DNA from: Zygaena filipendulae
Taxonomy: Eukaryota; Arthropoda; Insecta; Lepidoptera; Zygaenidae
NCBI GenBank assembly: GCA_907165275.2
Contig: OU015669.1
Location: 6,780,501 to 6,844,500 of the forward strand
Length of the DNA: 64,000 nt
Reading direction: 5' to 3'
Part shown: one piece after another, positions 1 to 10,666 of the stretch
Layout: each line of letters starts with the position of its first letter
Position numbering within the stretch: the first letter of the stretch is position 1
Notes under the pieces: generated by a model
Database searches by the model: none
What the model was told of the DNA's origin: nothing
What the model saw: only the letters and a program-made list of their open reading frames with translations
Position numbers and translations under genes: made by a program

Positions 1-1357
1 CCCAGGCTTGTTCGGACGCGTCGGTTACTAGGTAATGTGAAACTGGTGGGTAATGCATTAGTGAGTGGTTCGTGACATTGAGAAGCCACCACTGTAATTC
101 TATCAGGGCAGACTCTGGAATCTCGTATGATAGGCGTGGGTTTGAGTGAAGCAACATATGGCAATGTTTTAATAGAACCCGATGATTCAAACGGCCGCGA
201 GGTACTGCAAAGCTCGCAAAGTTTACTGACCCAAGAATACTTTGGATTTCGTTTAAATTGGCCTTTTTCCTTCTTAGAAGGAAGGCTATTTTTTCGCGTA
301 GTTTTGCGCATTTCTGCGTCGACAAATACTTCCGGTTCAAGTGTGGATCCCACATAACTCCCAGGAACTCTAAAACCTTTTGAGGTACTAGTACCGATTT
401 TTGTCTGTTTAGATGCCATCCTAATTTTTCGAGAGTTAGCAGTACATCCTGTGTCTGAATTTTCAGGGAGAAAGGACATTGGTTTACAAGGATAAAGTCG
501 TCCAGATATACCAGTATCCGATATCCTCTCTCTCTGAAGATTTGAGCCACCCAATTGGTTAGCGAAGCAAACATCTTGGGGGCACAGGCTAGACCGAATG
601 GGAGACAAGTCATTTGTAATAGTTGGCCTTTGAAAATCAGTCTGAGAAAGCACCTGTGTGACTTTGCGACTGGTAAATGGAAGTATGCATTTGACAAATC
701 GATTTTTATCATCCAGTCGCAAGACTGAAGAAAATCTGGAAGCCTGTGGACGTTCACTAGGGAAAATTTTGTGATTTGTACGTAATAATTCAGATTTTTC
801 AGATTGAAAATAGGTCGATAAGAGCCGTTGCTTTTTGGTGTTAAAAACATCGGTGAAACAAAACTGGGACTCCAGGGAGCCGGTTCTAAGACTCTTATTT
901 TTATCATTTGTAATATTGCAATCTCCATGTCCTTTGACAGGGGAGTAACAAGTTTTGTTTTGTTTGGAATAAAGAGGGGCGGTTTGCGATAAAAGGGTAT
1001 TCGAAATCCCTGTATTAGATGTAAAATCGAAAGAGGTGCATGCAGAGCCTTCCATTGTTCCACAAACTTTTGTAACTGCCCCGCTTGAAAACCGTTCAAG
1101 TCAGAATTTACGTTTTTGTTGGTATTCCCTGCGCGGGTAGTTTGAACTGCTAGGTCTAATTTGGTTGCGGTTGTTACCGGCGAAGCCATCTGGACCTTGC
1201 CCACGTCTACTTTTTTGACGTGAGAAACCCCCCTGTGCGGGTAGTCGTTGGGGGCGAAAATATTCGCGCCCCTGTTGAGGGTAATAGAACTGTACGCCTT
1301 GCGCAGGCGGTGGTACAGAAACGGCATATCTATTGTTAAAAGTAGTGAAATTATCAT
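1..1357 (-). CDS. DIRS-type retrotransposon reverse transcriptase/RNase H, cut by the window edge
   Basis: Reading the minus strand gives one uninterrupted frame from the window edge to about position 1402; in-frame ATGs lie at 1357, 1327 and 1189, so the start is uncertain. The product would copy element RNA into DNA. Visible motifs, in order: LSNAYFHLPVA, LPFGLACAPKMF, the catalytic YLDDFILV (YLDD at 497-508), FLGVMWDP, and the thumb/RNase H entry LGSVNFASFAVPRGRL, ending at the window edge in VTDASEQAW, the start of the RNase H fold. This motif set matches DIRS-group elements, which encode Gag, RT/RH, often a methyltransferase, and a tyrosine recombinase; the last two would lie beyond the left edge. 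The frame is +1 relative to the gag ORF and overlaps its 3' end by up to about 250 bases. No stop or frameshift is seen, so this copy may be young. Confidence 0.85.
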   Translation of the reverse strand, partial: MIISLLLTIDMPFLYHRLRKAYSSITLNRGANIFAPNDYPHRGVSHVKKVDVGKVQMASPVTTATKLDLAVQTTRAGNTNKNVNSDLNGFQAGQLQKFVEQWKALHAPLSILHLIQGFRIPFYRKPPLFIPNKTKLVTPLSKDMEIAILQMIKIRVLEPAPWSPSFVSPMFLTPKSNGSYRPIFNLKNLNYYVQITKFSLVNVHRLPDFLQSCDWMIKIDLSNAYFHLPVAKSHRCFLRLIFKGQLLQMTCLPFGLACAPKMFASLTNWVAQIFRERGYRILVYLDDFILVNQCPFSLKIQTQDVLLTLEKLGWHLNRQKSVLVPQKVLEFLGVMWDPHLNRKYLSTQKCAKLREKIAFLLRRKKANLNEIQSILGSVNFASFAVPRGRLNHRVLLKHCHMLLHSNPRLSYEIPESALIELQWWLLNVTNHSLMHYPPVSHYLVTDASEQAW

Positions 1358-2390
1358 TAAAGCCTTGCGCAGGCATTTTATTTGTGTTAGATGTACTTGT
1401 ACCTACTTGCGTAGCAGGTTTAATAGGGTTAGACGTACGTTGTGGCCAAAATGTTTTAGAAATACCTCCATTTTTTTCTATAGCGGTCGAAAACAAAGCT
1501 TTTTCAAAAATATTTTCATTACTTGGAGGAATTTTGCGCAGGGTAGCTTTAAAAAATTTGTCTCTTACAGAGCGCAAAATGCAATCTCGCCTTTGTTGTA
1601 TTTGGTCTGCGCGGTGACCGCAGGCCAGTTGCAAAATATCATTAGAAATTTTTTGAAAACTACCCTCTACAAAAATTTCATTAATTTTGTCAGCTATAGT
1701 TTTAGGAGATAAATCTTGAGTAGTACTTGACCAAGAAATCAATTGATTAAAACCACTTTGAGCCGCTTCTCTTTGTTTAACTAGAGCTAACGTTATTGCT
1801 GCAAAACCACGCTCTGTTAGGCTTAAATTGGAATATTTGTCAAATGGCTTTATTTCCTCGTTTGTTTCAAGGTCAGTATAACCTGGGTATGAACAATATT
1901 GCTTTTGAACATCAGAATATCTAACATTAGACCAATCTTCTGAACCGAAATGCTGTATAGTGTTAATTAAATCAACGTGACTCTGTGTAGATTTTGGAAT
2001 CGTAGGCTCCTTTAAAACAGTATTAATAGAAAGCTTTAATGCTCCTGATAGATCAGTGGATGAAGGTTTGTCTACTTCGTTGTCTAGATACAAATCACCG
2101 CTAATATCGGCATTGATCTCGTCGCCACACTCACTGGAGGTGGCTAGAGGGCGAGATTCCACTACAGAGTCACTTTGAAACATATTTCCCAGGAAATTTT
2201 TTATATCACTAACCTGTTCAGCTAGAAGCTGTAAAGCATCACTATACCGACGCTGCTTCTGTGGAGGCTCCTCGGATCTCGAAGCAGCAGGCCTCTTAGA
2301 AGCTGTTTGCGGCAAAGGCACAAACAACTGCGCTGGTTCAAGCACCGGTTCAGGGGGAGAAACACCTGATATTTCTGATATATCGTCCAT
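1101..2390 (-). CDS. DIRS-type retrotransposon Gag-like protein (429 aa)
   Basis: An intact 429-residue frame lies directly upstream of, and overlapping, the DIRS-type reverse transcriptase. The N-terminal third is acidic and Ser/Pro-rich. Residues about 120-300 form the folded middle, with SLTERGFAAITLALVKQREA and CGHRADQIQQRR stretches. The C-terminal 110 residues are rich in Gln, Arg, Gly and Phe/Tyr (RRGQGPDGFAGNNRNQ, ending EYQQKRKF), fitting nucleic-acid binding by a basic low-complexity tail rather than CCHC knuckles, none of which are seen. Position, overlap and composition fit the Gag ORF of animal DIRS elements. The assignment rests mainly on its linkage to the RT; alone the protein would be called unknown. 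Confidence 0.7.
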   Translation of the reverse strand: MDDISEISGVSPPEPVLEPAQLFVPLPQTASKRPAASRSEEPPQKQRRYSDALQLLAEQVSDIKNFLGNMFQSDSVVESRPLATSSECGDEINADISGDLYLDNEVDKPSSTDLSGALKLSINTVLKEPTIPKSTQSHVDLINTIQHFGSEDWSNVRYSDVQKQYCSYPGYTDLETNEEIKPFDKYSNLSLTERGFAAITLALVKQREAAQSGFNQLISWSSTTQDLSPKTIADKINEIFVEGSFQKISNDILQLACGHRADQIQQRRDCILRSVRDKFFKATLRKIPPSNENIFEKALFSTAIEKNGGISKTFWPQRTSNPIKPATQVGTSTSNTNKMPAQGFNDNFTTFNNRYAVSVPPPAQGVQFYYPQQGREYFRPQRLPAQGGFSRQKSRRGQGPDGFAGNNRNQIRPSSSNYPRREYQQKRKF

Positions 2391-2699
2391 CCTGAAATTA
2401 AAATACAGTTAAACAAAGAAAAAACTTTTTCGAACGGTAGCACCGTTAAAAAGAAATATTTAATTTGAATAGAATAAACTACCTGCGAGTTTATTCGAAA
2501 ACACGACCGAACGTGACGAAAAAATTGACGCCAATGACAATCGGCCGTTCTTGTTCGCCGCCCGCCGCCTGGTGGTGAACGAGTGGGGGTAACGGCCGGA
2601 AGTAGGAGAAATCGTACGTCCATCCGGCCAATAGACCGACTCGTGAATGAAAACAGTGATGCTACTCTCAAATATTAGGCTTCGAATAACGGTCAAAGC
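2391..2699 (-). mobile_element. Probable 5' terminal region of the DIRS-type element
   Basis: This non-coding stretch lies upstream of the gag ATG and is locally GC-rich (around 2540-2640) compared with the AT-rich flank. DIRS elements carry a terminal repeat in this place, but its partner would be outside the window, so neither boundary nor repeat can be confirmed. Confidence 0.35.
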
Positions 2700-2728
2700 T
2701 TAATGTAGTTTTTTCCACGTTAATTTTG

Positions 2729-2908
2729 TCCGCGTTAATTTCGAAATTCCCGTGGGAATTACGAGATAAAAAGTAGCCTATGTCCATGTCTGTACGCCTG
2801 ACAACGTGTATGGAAAATTTCGTGGTGATCGGTTGAGTCGGTTAAACGTGAAAGCGTAACAAACAAACAAAACTAACTCGCTTTCGCATTTATTATATTA
2901 GTAAGGAT
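2729..2908 (+). repeat. SINE-like interspersed repeat, family A
   Basis: This copy has the family landmarks in order: the CGTGGGAATTxCGAGATAAAAAGTA block, CTATGTCC, TGACAACGTGTATG, GGTGATCGGTTGAG, CGTGAAAGCGTAACAAACA and the end TATTATATTAGTAAGGAT. Its first 30 bases are eroded. The same arrangement recurs more than 20 times in the window in both orientations and is common in lepidopteran introns. No internal tRNA-type promoter was convincingly recognised, so the SINE class is tentative. Confidence 0.7.
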
Positions 2909-2960
2909 TCAATTTAGGGATTATGTTTAATCTATTCTTTAATTTTCTCCCAATTTTCAG

Positions 2961-3108
2961 GCGACTTAAAATCAACAATTGGGATATAAGGAAAGCGTTG
3001 GCGAAATTCAAACATGAGGTCAATACAAATATGATATCGAAAGAGAAGTTTGCTCCCGATGAGGATGACTTCTCCGATTCGTCGTCGCTTGTCGATGACA
3101 TCGACTGA
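2961..3108 (+). CDS. Terminal coding exon of an unrecognised + strand gene
   Basis: An acceptor (pyrimidine tract then CAG at 2958-2960) is followed by an open frame in phase 1, starting R-L-K-I-N-N-W-D-I-R-K-A and ending in a strongly acidic, Ser-rich tail, FAPDEDDFSDSSSLVDDID, with TGA at 3106-3108. A polyadenylation signal AATAAA follows within ten bases. Compact 3' end, splice site and acidic tail together suggest a real last exon rather than a chance ORF. The remaining exons must lie left of the window, which would put the DIRS element and one family A repeat inside the preceding intron. I do not recognise the protein from these roughly 48 residues. Confidence 0.55.
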
Positions 3109-3451
3109 ATGTTGAATAAAGTAATGTTTTAAGCAAGGTACGAATGTTTGATTCTTAATCGACATAAAAAGCGATCACTCTGTATATGGTTGAAGGTAAG
3201 TCGCTATTGTTGCAGACATTATAAGTACACGACTGATTTTTATGAATGAAACTTGAACCTACTACCACAGTAGGTCTTTTCTGTTGACTTTACTGTATTG
3301 CCCAGTCAAAATAAAAGGTTAACATTTTTTTAGACAAACGAATATAATACTTACAAGTATATTCTTTTAAAAGTATGCAATAGTGTTAGCCTATAATATT
3401 GGCACATCAACACTGGTTCTTTTATTATTATTGTTTTCTTAAGGCCACATC
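3109..3451. other. 3' flank of the terminal exon
   Basis: AATAAA at about 3115-3120 is the likely polyadenylation signal of the preceding exon. The rest is AT-rich and shows nothing further. Confidence 0.4.
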
Positions 3452-3583
3452 TTTGATCCGTAGATAAGGTAGTAAATTGTAAACAATTGCAAGTTTCTAT
3501 AAAAATAGATAGTAGGTATTTGTTGCAATAATTATAATAATCTTTGTCTTTATTGATATTTATTGCCTTATCTACAGATCAAA
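3452..3583. repeat. Small fold-back element (MITE-like)
   Basis: The ends are inverted: TTTGATCCGTAGATAAGG on the left and CCTTATCTACAGATCAAA on the right, about 130 bases apart, with an AT-rich centre. No target duplication is clear and no second copy was noticed. Confidence 0.55.
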
Positions 3584-4679
3584 CAACAGACTTAAAATTC
3601 TTACAGTTAAATATTCAAATGAATAAAATCGTAATGTCTAGTTATAATGAAAAAGTAAATAAAAGAAACTGAAAACATTGTTAATTATATTATATTTAGA
3701 AATTTTAAGAGTTTTAAATAACCAATAGGAAACGCCTTAGGCGTGCTGAATAAAAAGTGTGTTGGTTCGCGTCACAACTAGGCATTGATTGGTAACGCCG
3801 GACATTATCTTTATCCTGGGATTTATATCCGAAAGCTTTTAACTTTTAGCAGAGGTGATCGTTCGTCCAACAATGACGTTTCGTTGTGGTTAAATAGTAT
3901 AACTAAAGTATTAGTTCTAAAAAAAAGATAAAAAGCACTTAGAAGTGTAAAACTTTGGCAGCCCTCAGAGCCCATCCATCGCCGAGTAGTTCCCTAGTCA
4001 AAATCACGTAGTAGTTGTATTTGAGAAAAATAATATTATGTATGTATAAATACACGTTTTTCACTTCTATAGCTTTATCAATCTTTTCGATTTAACTTAG
4101 CAGATTGTGCACGTTTCATAGTTTGTGAATTGTGACATTAACGTATGTGGTTTTTTAATAAACTTTCTTGCGTAAATATTAGAGAAATGGTGTTGCGTCA
4201 ATGATATTTATTATTTATAGAATGTCATTGTGTTGCGTCAATTTCTAAACTTTTCAATATGTCAGTAGGTAGTATCGAGCACTCTCCTCCCAGCTCACAC
4301 ATAGAGGCTTGAATTGCAACCAAACTGGTTAGTGATTTTTCACTGATAAACATCATTATCATATCAACTTTCATTATAATTTGATGTGAATGAAACCTAT
4401 ACATATTTTGTTATCTTATTTCTTTGTTTGAATTTGGAACAGATAATCAGAGTTCAATGAGCGCCAGAAGTGATTTGTCGGATTTTTTGGGAAACTGGCT
4501 TTGAAGAGAGCCATGTTTTAACTTGGGGAACAATCTAACATTGTCACTGGCGTTTCGCCATAATTGAAAAAGTAGATGAAGAGATTTTTATTATTAAAAA
4601 CATTGTCATTTGGCAAATTATAATTATAGACGTCATTATTAAAGAAGAATAAATGACATTCCTTTAGTATGTGGGAGAC
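3584..4679. other. AT-rich intergenic DNA
   Basis: No convincing exon or RNA gene. A short GTTGCGTCAAT motif occurs twice, near 4192 and 4233. Otherwise nothing is seen. Confidence 0.5.
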
Positions 4680-5065
4680 ATAACACCATTGTATTTTTAT
4701 GAAGCAGTAACTGGACTTTTGGCGGGATTTTTAGAAGAGTGGACATCAGTTTTATTTTTTTGTTTTGCAATTTATCGTGATTAATATTGTGTGAATATGG
4801 TGGATTTTGCATAATAGTGATCCATTTGTGATGAACAATGTGCGGAAACAGTGAAATAAGATGAAATGAGGCGTTCGTCGGGAGGTTTTCGTTTTACTAT
4901 ACAACTTCCAAAAGTTCCGGTAATGCATCGAAATGCATCTCACCAATGCATTTTGATGTAATTAACTTCAGAAGAAGAAATTTACCACTGAATTGGCTAT
5001 ATGGACTAAGTTTCCTTCTGCCTTCCCCGAAAGGAGTAAACTTCACCAAAAAAATGAGGCAATAA
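4680..5065 (-). repeat. Interspersed repeat family B, inverted copy
   Basis: Read on the minus strand it matches two direct copies near 13.1-13.9 kb: a CCCCTTTCGGGGAAGGCAGA block, a TATAGCCAATTCA block, a GCATTTCGATGCAT palindrome, and later CACACTGATCATCACAAATGGATCA-like and AATATTAATCACGATAAA blocks. Short ORFs across it are not conserved between copies, so it is treated as non-coding. Class unknown. Confidence 0.65.
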
Positions 5066-6464
5066 CTTTTTAAAATCATTAATACGTCTATGTCATGTTA
5101 AATATCATAAACCACAAAAACTAAATAGTGTTTTAGGTACACTGGTAATAATAACAATTATTCCGCGCGATTGTTGACGATAAGCCATTATTGGAGTTAG
5201 ACTTTTATTTTTAACATCGCTAAAGGCCTGGGTAAAGGTATTTCCTTTACGCGTCCAATAAAATATTTACGTTTTGCGCTTTGTGTTTAAACGAGTAAAC
5301 CCAGTATGATCATGATCACAGTCTAATATAGACATAATTACTAAGTATTTCAGACGCACTTTGAAACCCATGTTTTCAACGTGTTACTTGTTCACAGAAT
5401 TTCAAAAGTTCTGAAATAAAAGCTCTGACTCACAGCGCATAATTATCCGCGTAAATTTTGTTATTGTGGACGAGGTCTTATGGGAATCTTGAGCTAAACC
5501 ACGCCTAATCCAACGAAAAGTATGAGAGTGATTCAATGATAAGTTTGTATCATTTTATCTTTTTCATTGGCATAGTGTCGTGATATTGTAATAAGTAGAA
5601 ACCCATTCTATTTCTTCCAAGCTAGTGAAGTTGCAAACGCATACCGATGCATATAGCAGTAGTGAACTATCCAAAAATATTGAAGCTACTGTATCTATTA
5701 TCTCTTAGATCATTATATCACATTTAAAAAGTTTGAAACTTTCTGTGATAACATGATGTTAAATGTGATTTTTAGATAGATGCTTATGTACAATTTAAAC
5801 ATACTACATTACACACAACTCTTTCATAGCAGTGACCTGAACGTTTCTTATGAATGGAATCTATAAGTATTGAAATTTGTTTGTGAGACTAATGTAGTTT
5901 GGTGGAATTATAATATTTAGCAGAGAGCAAGTTATCTGGTTCACTATACATCTTTAATACCGCGTAATGATCTCAAATAAGGCTCTCCCTATTTCAATCA
6001 GATAATAAATAATCTGAGACTAAAATAAAACGTTTTTGTATGTTATATGGGCTGATTACCAGATAAATAGATCTGCTTCTATCGATTTTAAAGTTAGCTC
6101 ACTTTTTGGATTATTTCACTGATGCAATCGCATAGTGGACGCAACTTTTAGTCGGAAGAAATACTGCGATGTTAATATCATAAAAACCAACCCGCCAATG
6201 TGACCTAAGGTTTTGACAATACGACACAGAATAATTTATGATAATCTACACTAAATACCCATATTATAAAAAATAAACAAAAATTACTAGTAACATTTCT
6301 ATGTTGCCGGGAATAACGGTCTCTTTAAAAATATAAAGGACCATTATGATTAGAATTTATACCCGATACAACCATTAAAATTGTCACCAACGGAAATAAT
6401 AAGCCTAAAACGTTTGGAAGCATAATCTTTGCCGGTCATCGGCGATTAGGCTCTCACAAACAAA
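5066..6464. other. AT-rich intergenic DNA downstream of the SIAH-like gene
   Basis: No exon, tRNA or repeat with recognisable ends was found. The right end serves as the 3' flank of the minus-strand ligase gene. Confidence 0.45.
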
Positions 6465-8630
6465 TTAGGCTTGATTATTCTGTTTTTTTTGCTGTTTGTT
6501 ACCGGGACCCTTAGGTCCGGGCCCTTTCGGTCCAGGACCCTTATTCGGTGGCTTGTTTTCATTTTTGCCGTCCCCCTTGTCGTTCTTAGTATTCTTGGCT
6601 TGGGGCGGGATTCTCTTAATGAAGAATCTGAAGGACAGCTTTCTGTCCTTAATGAAATTGGGAAGTATTTCCAAAGGCATAAGAGCGCATTTACCCTGGC
6701 GGAAAACTTCGTCGGCTTTCATTGCGTCACTGAAGCAGTGGTCGGTGAAAACCACTTTCCTTCTGGGATCTTTCTTGCTAGTGACGTGTATTTCGTAGAT
6801 GTGTTGCTGAGCGATGCTCTTGCTTCCGATGTGTTGGACGGTCCAGTAAGCGGACTTTTGTAGAGTGTCCAACTTCATTGTGAGAATGAACAGCAGCTTT
6901 CCTTGAGACACGAGATAGACGTGACGGTCGTCCTCTTGGATATTGACATTGAGTTCGACATCAGTGTCCGAGTTGACGTCGCAGTGGGCCACATGCTTCT
7001 CCTTGAAGTGATCCATCATCTCCTTTATCTTACCTGAAATTGTCATCCTCAGTTTAGTGTTTTTAATCAAACAGCAGACGTCGTTGCCTTATATTAGTTT
7101 TTATGAAAATGTCCTATTCGCAGAAGTCCTGAAGAGTTGTTTTGTACAAGGTTTTCGTGATTTAGATAAAATTACCTTTCCAAGAGCATCTTCCGAACAC
7201 GATGCCGATGGGGCAATCCATTTCCCTGAAGATACATTCGTTTAGGTGATCTGGTAAATCCATAGATGTCATGGTGTAGACGCAGCCATACGGCTTATTG
7301 GGGCAAGGCACCTTCGCCTGACAAGAAAAAAAATCTTAAGCAGGTTGTCTAAATACTTAGGTGAATTCTTAATTGAAGGACGATAGCCTTTTATAAGAAC
7401 GATGCCTCAGATGTCAAATTGGACTAGCCAACTAACCCACACTAACCAAACTAAATATTCTCTCGCGATCCGATCTGTTTTCAAAGAGTAATCCAGTTAC
7501 CTATTTACCTAAATGAAAATCTCAACTCACGAATCACGATCCAACTAGTTCACTATCATTTTTATCGTTATCATCGTCATCGACTAAGGGCGTCCATCTT
7601 AACTTATTAAACTGAAGTCTATATCTTTATCATGGTGACTATACAAATACAGCATTGAATTAAGATGATATATCATTTATATCTGTCGTCAACATATTAT
7701 ATACACACCGGCAGAATTAGCGGAACATAAAAAGGCAGAGTATAGAAATAATTACGTATATATATTAAAACAAATTATTATCAGGCATGAAGTAACAAAC
7801 TAATATACATCTTTTAACATTGACTTTAAGAAGTTTTTAGTTAAATTTTATTAAAAATTATCAAAATTAAAAAAAATAAAAAAAATCTGTAGTTTGTGAG
7901 AACACAGACAATGTTGCAAATAAAAGTTAAATCACGAAGGGGAAACACACGTTATTAATCATTCATTTATTTAGTGTTAAAATCACAGTAATCTTTAATT
8001 TTCAACATTATTTGTGTGCTCACAAATTAGAGAAAAAGTGTTTTTTTTATTATTATTTTAAATAAAATTTAATAATTTTATTACAAACTTTTAAAGTGTT
8101 AAAAGATGTATATTAATTTATTACTTCAAGTCTAATTATTATTTGTTTTAATATATATACGTAATTATTTCTATACTCTGCCTTTTTATGTTCCGCTAAT
8201 TCTGCCGGTGTGTATATGTATAGTAGTATAATATTAATAACATAATTTGTCACTTTACGAACGTCAGACAAATAGTATATTAATTTTGTTAGTTTTTAAA
8301 CTCTCGGTGTTATAACGAGCGCCATGACACCCTGATCTGCGCCCACAGAAAAAAAAAAGAATCAGCTTTGAATCAATTTTTAATGACTTTGATAAAGAAT
8401 ACTTTTGTTCACTCAATCATTGAAAATAATTGCATTTTAAATATACCTACCCTGGCAATAATATCTTCGAGCTGCCAGTTCCTCATCTGGGTCATCTCTT
8501 GTCTGCATATGGGGCATTGGGGTGGCACCAAGTTTTGCGTGCACGTGTTACAGAGACTATGACCCGACTTGCACTGAAATATCGGCGCCGTCATGGTCTC
8601 CATGCACACGGGACACTCGGGCAAATCCAT
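6465..8630 (-). CDS. SIAH/SINA-type RING E3 ubiquitin ligase (3 exons, 296 aa)
   Basis: Coding exons on the minus strand are 8451-8630, 7176-7317 and 6465-7033; they join in phase (60 codons; then phase 1) to 296 aa with GT/AG at each intron. Exon 1 is a C3HC4-type RING starting MDLPECPVCMETM, with CKSGHSLC and CPIC pairs. Exon 2 gives the SIAH zinc finger (CPNKPYGC, HLNEC, CPIGIVFGRC), completed by HFKEKH and HC at the start of exon 3. The rest of exon 3 is the predicted TRAF-like substrate-binding sandwich. Such proteins transfer ubiquitin from an E2 to bound targets in the cytosol. The last 30 residues are unusual: Gly-Pro-Lys repeats (GPGPKGPGPKGPG) then a Gln/Asn/Lys tail. The TRAF-like part looks divergent from Drosophila sina, so it is probably a SINA-like paralogue and not the orthologue. 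The ATG is placed five residues before the first RING cysteine, as in short SINA-like proteins. Confidence 0.85.
7704..8212. repeat. Fold-back DNA element in the ligase intron 1, TA target site (mariner-like)
   Basis: Arms of about 200 bases run inward from CACACCGGCAGAATTAGCGG on the left and its near-perfect complement on the right, separated by about 110 bases. A TA dinucleotide flanks each end (7702-7703 and 8213-8214), as expected of Tc1/mariner insertion. No coding capacity. Confidence 0.7.
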
Positions 8631-9170
8631 GGATAATGCTGTTACTCTGCGTAGTAAGTTATGTTGGATATTAATGATATTCTAAGTATTGAATATTATA
8701 TTATGTTCATATAATTAAATAGGGTTTACCCTATACATATTGTGATTTGTGACTTCCGGGATCTAATTGGAGCTAATAGGACTAACTGTAGAAACAAAAC
8801 ATAGTCGTAACCTCGTCTGTAGGTATACATATACGTACGACAAGATAGTTTATTTTACGCAAAATAAAAACTATAAAAGCAAAAACAGATTTAAAAAAAC
8901 CCACCATATTAGATTTTACGTAACTGTTACCTACAGATTTTTCTAATATTTAGTTCGAGAAAATTGCTTCAAAATTCGTCGATAGGTAACTTTTTTCATC
9001 CAAATACTTCGGAGTATTTTTTTAATTTTAGCTCATTTGAACTACCTATACCTAAGTAGGTATTTTATCTCAGGGAAAAAAAAATTGGTTTGAATGAATA
9101 CCTATTTAATAATGTAAAAATTCAATTATTAACGATTGGCTCGGTATGCACTCATAATTGGGTATTCTCC
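8631..9170. other. 5' flank of the ligase gene
   Basis: Presumed promoter and 5' UTR of the minus-strand ligase, without a recognisable TATA or initiator arrangement. AT-rich and otherwise featureless. Confidence 0.35.
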
Positions 9171-9475
9171 AAGGTATGAATATCAAAATTCTAATTAGTC
9201 CGTCATTTAGAAAATAAAAAAATAATAGACACGTATTTTTTGCTTTTTCAATTTAATGAAAATGAACATAGATAAAGCGCATTAAAGTTTAGGGTGGGGG
9301 GCTCGTGACGTCAATATTCATTATAAGCGCCATACAAACCGCACAGAATTGTGACGTCACGCGAAATTTCAACTCAATGTATCTCTGTTATTTTTTGAGT
9401 ACGTAAAAAAAGAAAAAATACGTGTCCAATATTTTTTACTAATCTACACGACGGACTAAAAAAAAATTTTTTGTC
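9171..9475 (+). repeat. Repeat family C (paired TGACGTCA sites), copy 1
   Basis: Landmarks: TTCTAATTAGTCCGTC at one end, ATAAAGCGCATTAAAGTTTAG, CTCGTGACGTCA, then TTGTGACGTCACGCGAAAT, CTCAATGTATC, ATACGTGTCCAATATTTTT and GACGGACTAAAAAA at the other end. The two ends are roughly inverted (AGTCCGTC/GACGGACT), suggesting a DNA element. Other copies lie near 18.1, 33.4, 42.7 and 60.0 kb. Two octamer CRE sites (TGACGTCA), about 50 bases apart, lie in the centre. Confidence 0.7.
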
Positions 9476-9988
9476 AAGTAGCCAATTATAAAAAGTATGA
9501 AGATACAGTTTGGAAGAAACAAATTGGAGTAGGTAAGTGTAGTAAACAGTATAGGTACCACACAAGCATTCCTATTTCCTACTAACTACTTGTAACCTTC
9601 AATATCTATCTGCAATATAATAGTATTGACCACAATATTATATTAGGTACCTATAGGCATAGGCACTATGTACATTGTACAGTCCTATCTATATTTATAC
9701 TGCAGGGGTCGGTGCTCGAAGTTCGCGCTGCCGCGCTGCTGTAGCAATCTAACGCGTAGGTATAATCTAATAGGTAGGTGCGTATGATATGTGTGGATAA
9801 AACGCTGATATAGCCATTAGAGTTAGCTGATTGTCACATAAGTGACTGACAACATCATGTTTATATACTGGAGTAAGGTAATTTCACAGTAAGCATGAAG
9901 GCAGAGTCGGAGCAGAGCCGCCCCTGTGCTCGGAAAAACTTGACAGAAACAGGAGCTTTTCTCTTTTTGTCCCATTATATTATTACTA
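9476..9988. other. Intergenic DNA
   Basis: AT-rich with a short GC-rich patch (about 9705-9750). No exon, RNA gene or closed repeat recognised. Confidence 0.4.
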
Positions 9989-10185
9989 TAGCTGTGCTCC
10001 GGGGTTTCACCCGCAGTAATTTCGGAGTTCCCTCGGGAATAGCCGGATAAAAGTACCCTATGTCCTTCTCTGTACCCCTGACAACGTGCATGCCAAATTT
10101 CATCCAAATCCGTTCAGCCGTTTTTGCGTGATTGAGTAACAAACATCCAAACACCCACACTTTCACATTTATAATATTAGTAGAA
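9989..10185 (+). repeat. SINE-like family A, nearly full length
   Basis: It begins AGCTGTGCTCCGGGGTTTCACCCGC, continues with GGATAAAAGTACCCTATGTCC, TGACAACGTGCATGCC, CCGTTCAGCCGTTTTTGCGTG and CATCCAAACACCCACACTTTC, and ends ATAATATTAGTAGAAT. Confidence 0.8.
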
Positions 10186-10666
10186 TTCAACGACTTTGCA
10201 GCAGTATCGAAGTGGTTCACTTTACAAAATCAAAGAGATGCTTCATTAGTTACGCACACAGGCGCTGCGTATGGTCGGCGCGCCGCGCGGCACTGGGCAG
10301 AATCTTTGGAAGTGTAGATATAGGCACGCAAATACACCACTGTCGTAATACACCACTTATATCTGTCGTGGTCACATCTAATAATTGTTCAATTCATGAT
10401 GTGGCCGGTAATTACATAAAATGGTGGCATTTTATAAAATGGTCGGCCACATAATGAACTATCAAATGCACGAATTTCACCATATTAATTTGTCTTTGGC
10501 GCATCGCGGCCGGCCGGAACTTTTATTCCAAAAATAGCAAATTTTAGTACCTACATAAACGTAAAACAGCTTCTAAGCATGCAAAATATTAAAAAAAAAG
10601 TTAAATTATTACGAAATCATTATTTTAAAGTGATTTTTCGCAACAACGTCAATGATAATCAACTAA
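10186..10666. other. Intergenic DNA with a GTGGCCG/CGGCCAC imperfect palindrome
   Basis: ATGTGGCCGGTAATTACATA near 10400 and GGTCGGCCACATAATGAAC near 10442 form a short imperfect inverted pair; similar GGCC..ACATAA text returns near 11030-11060. No gene is recognised. Confidence 0.4.

Noticed and set aside
127..357. 76-codon + strand ORF at the left edge
   Set aside because: It lies antisense to the DIRS reverse transcriptase, whose frame carries YLDD and RNase H motifs.
1248..1712. 154-codon + strand ORF
   Set aside because: Shadow of the gag frame on the other strand; no motif.
6471..6863. 130-codon + strand ORF rich in Gly/Pro
   Set aside because: Antisense to exon 3 of the SIAH-like ligase, whose frame is supported by splice sites and zinc-binding residues.
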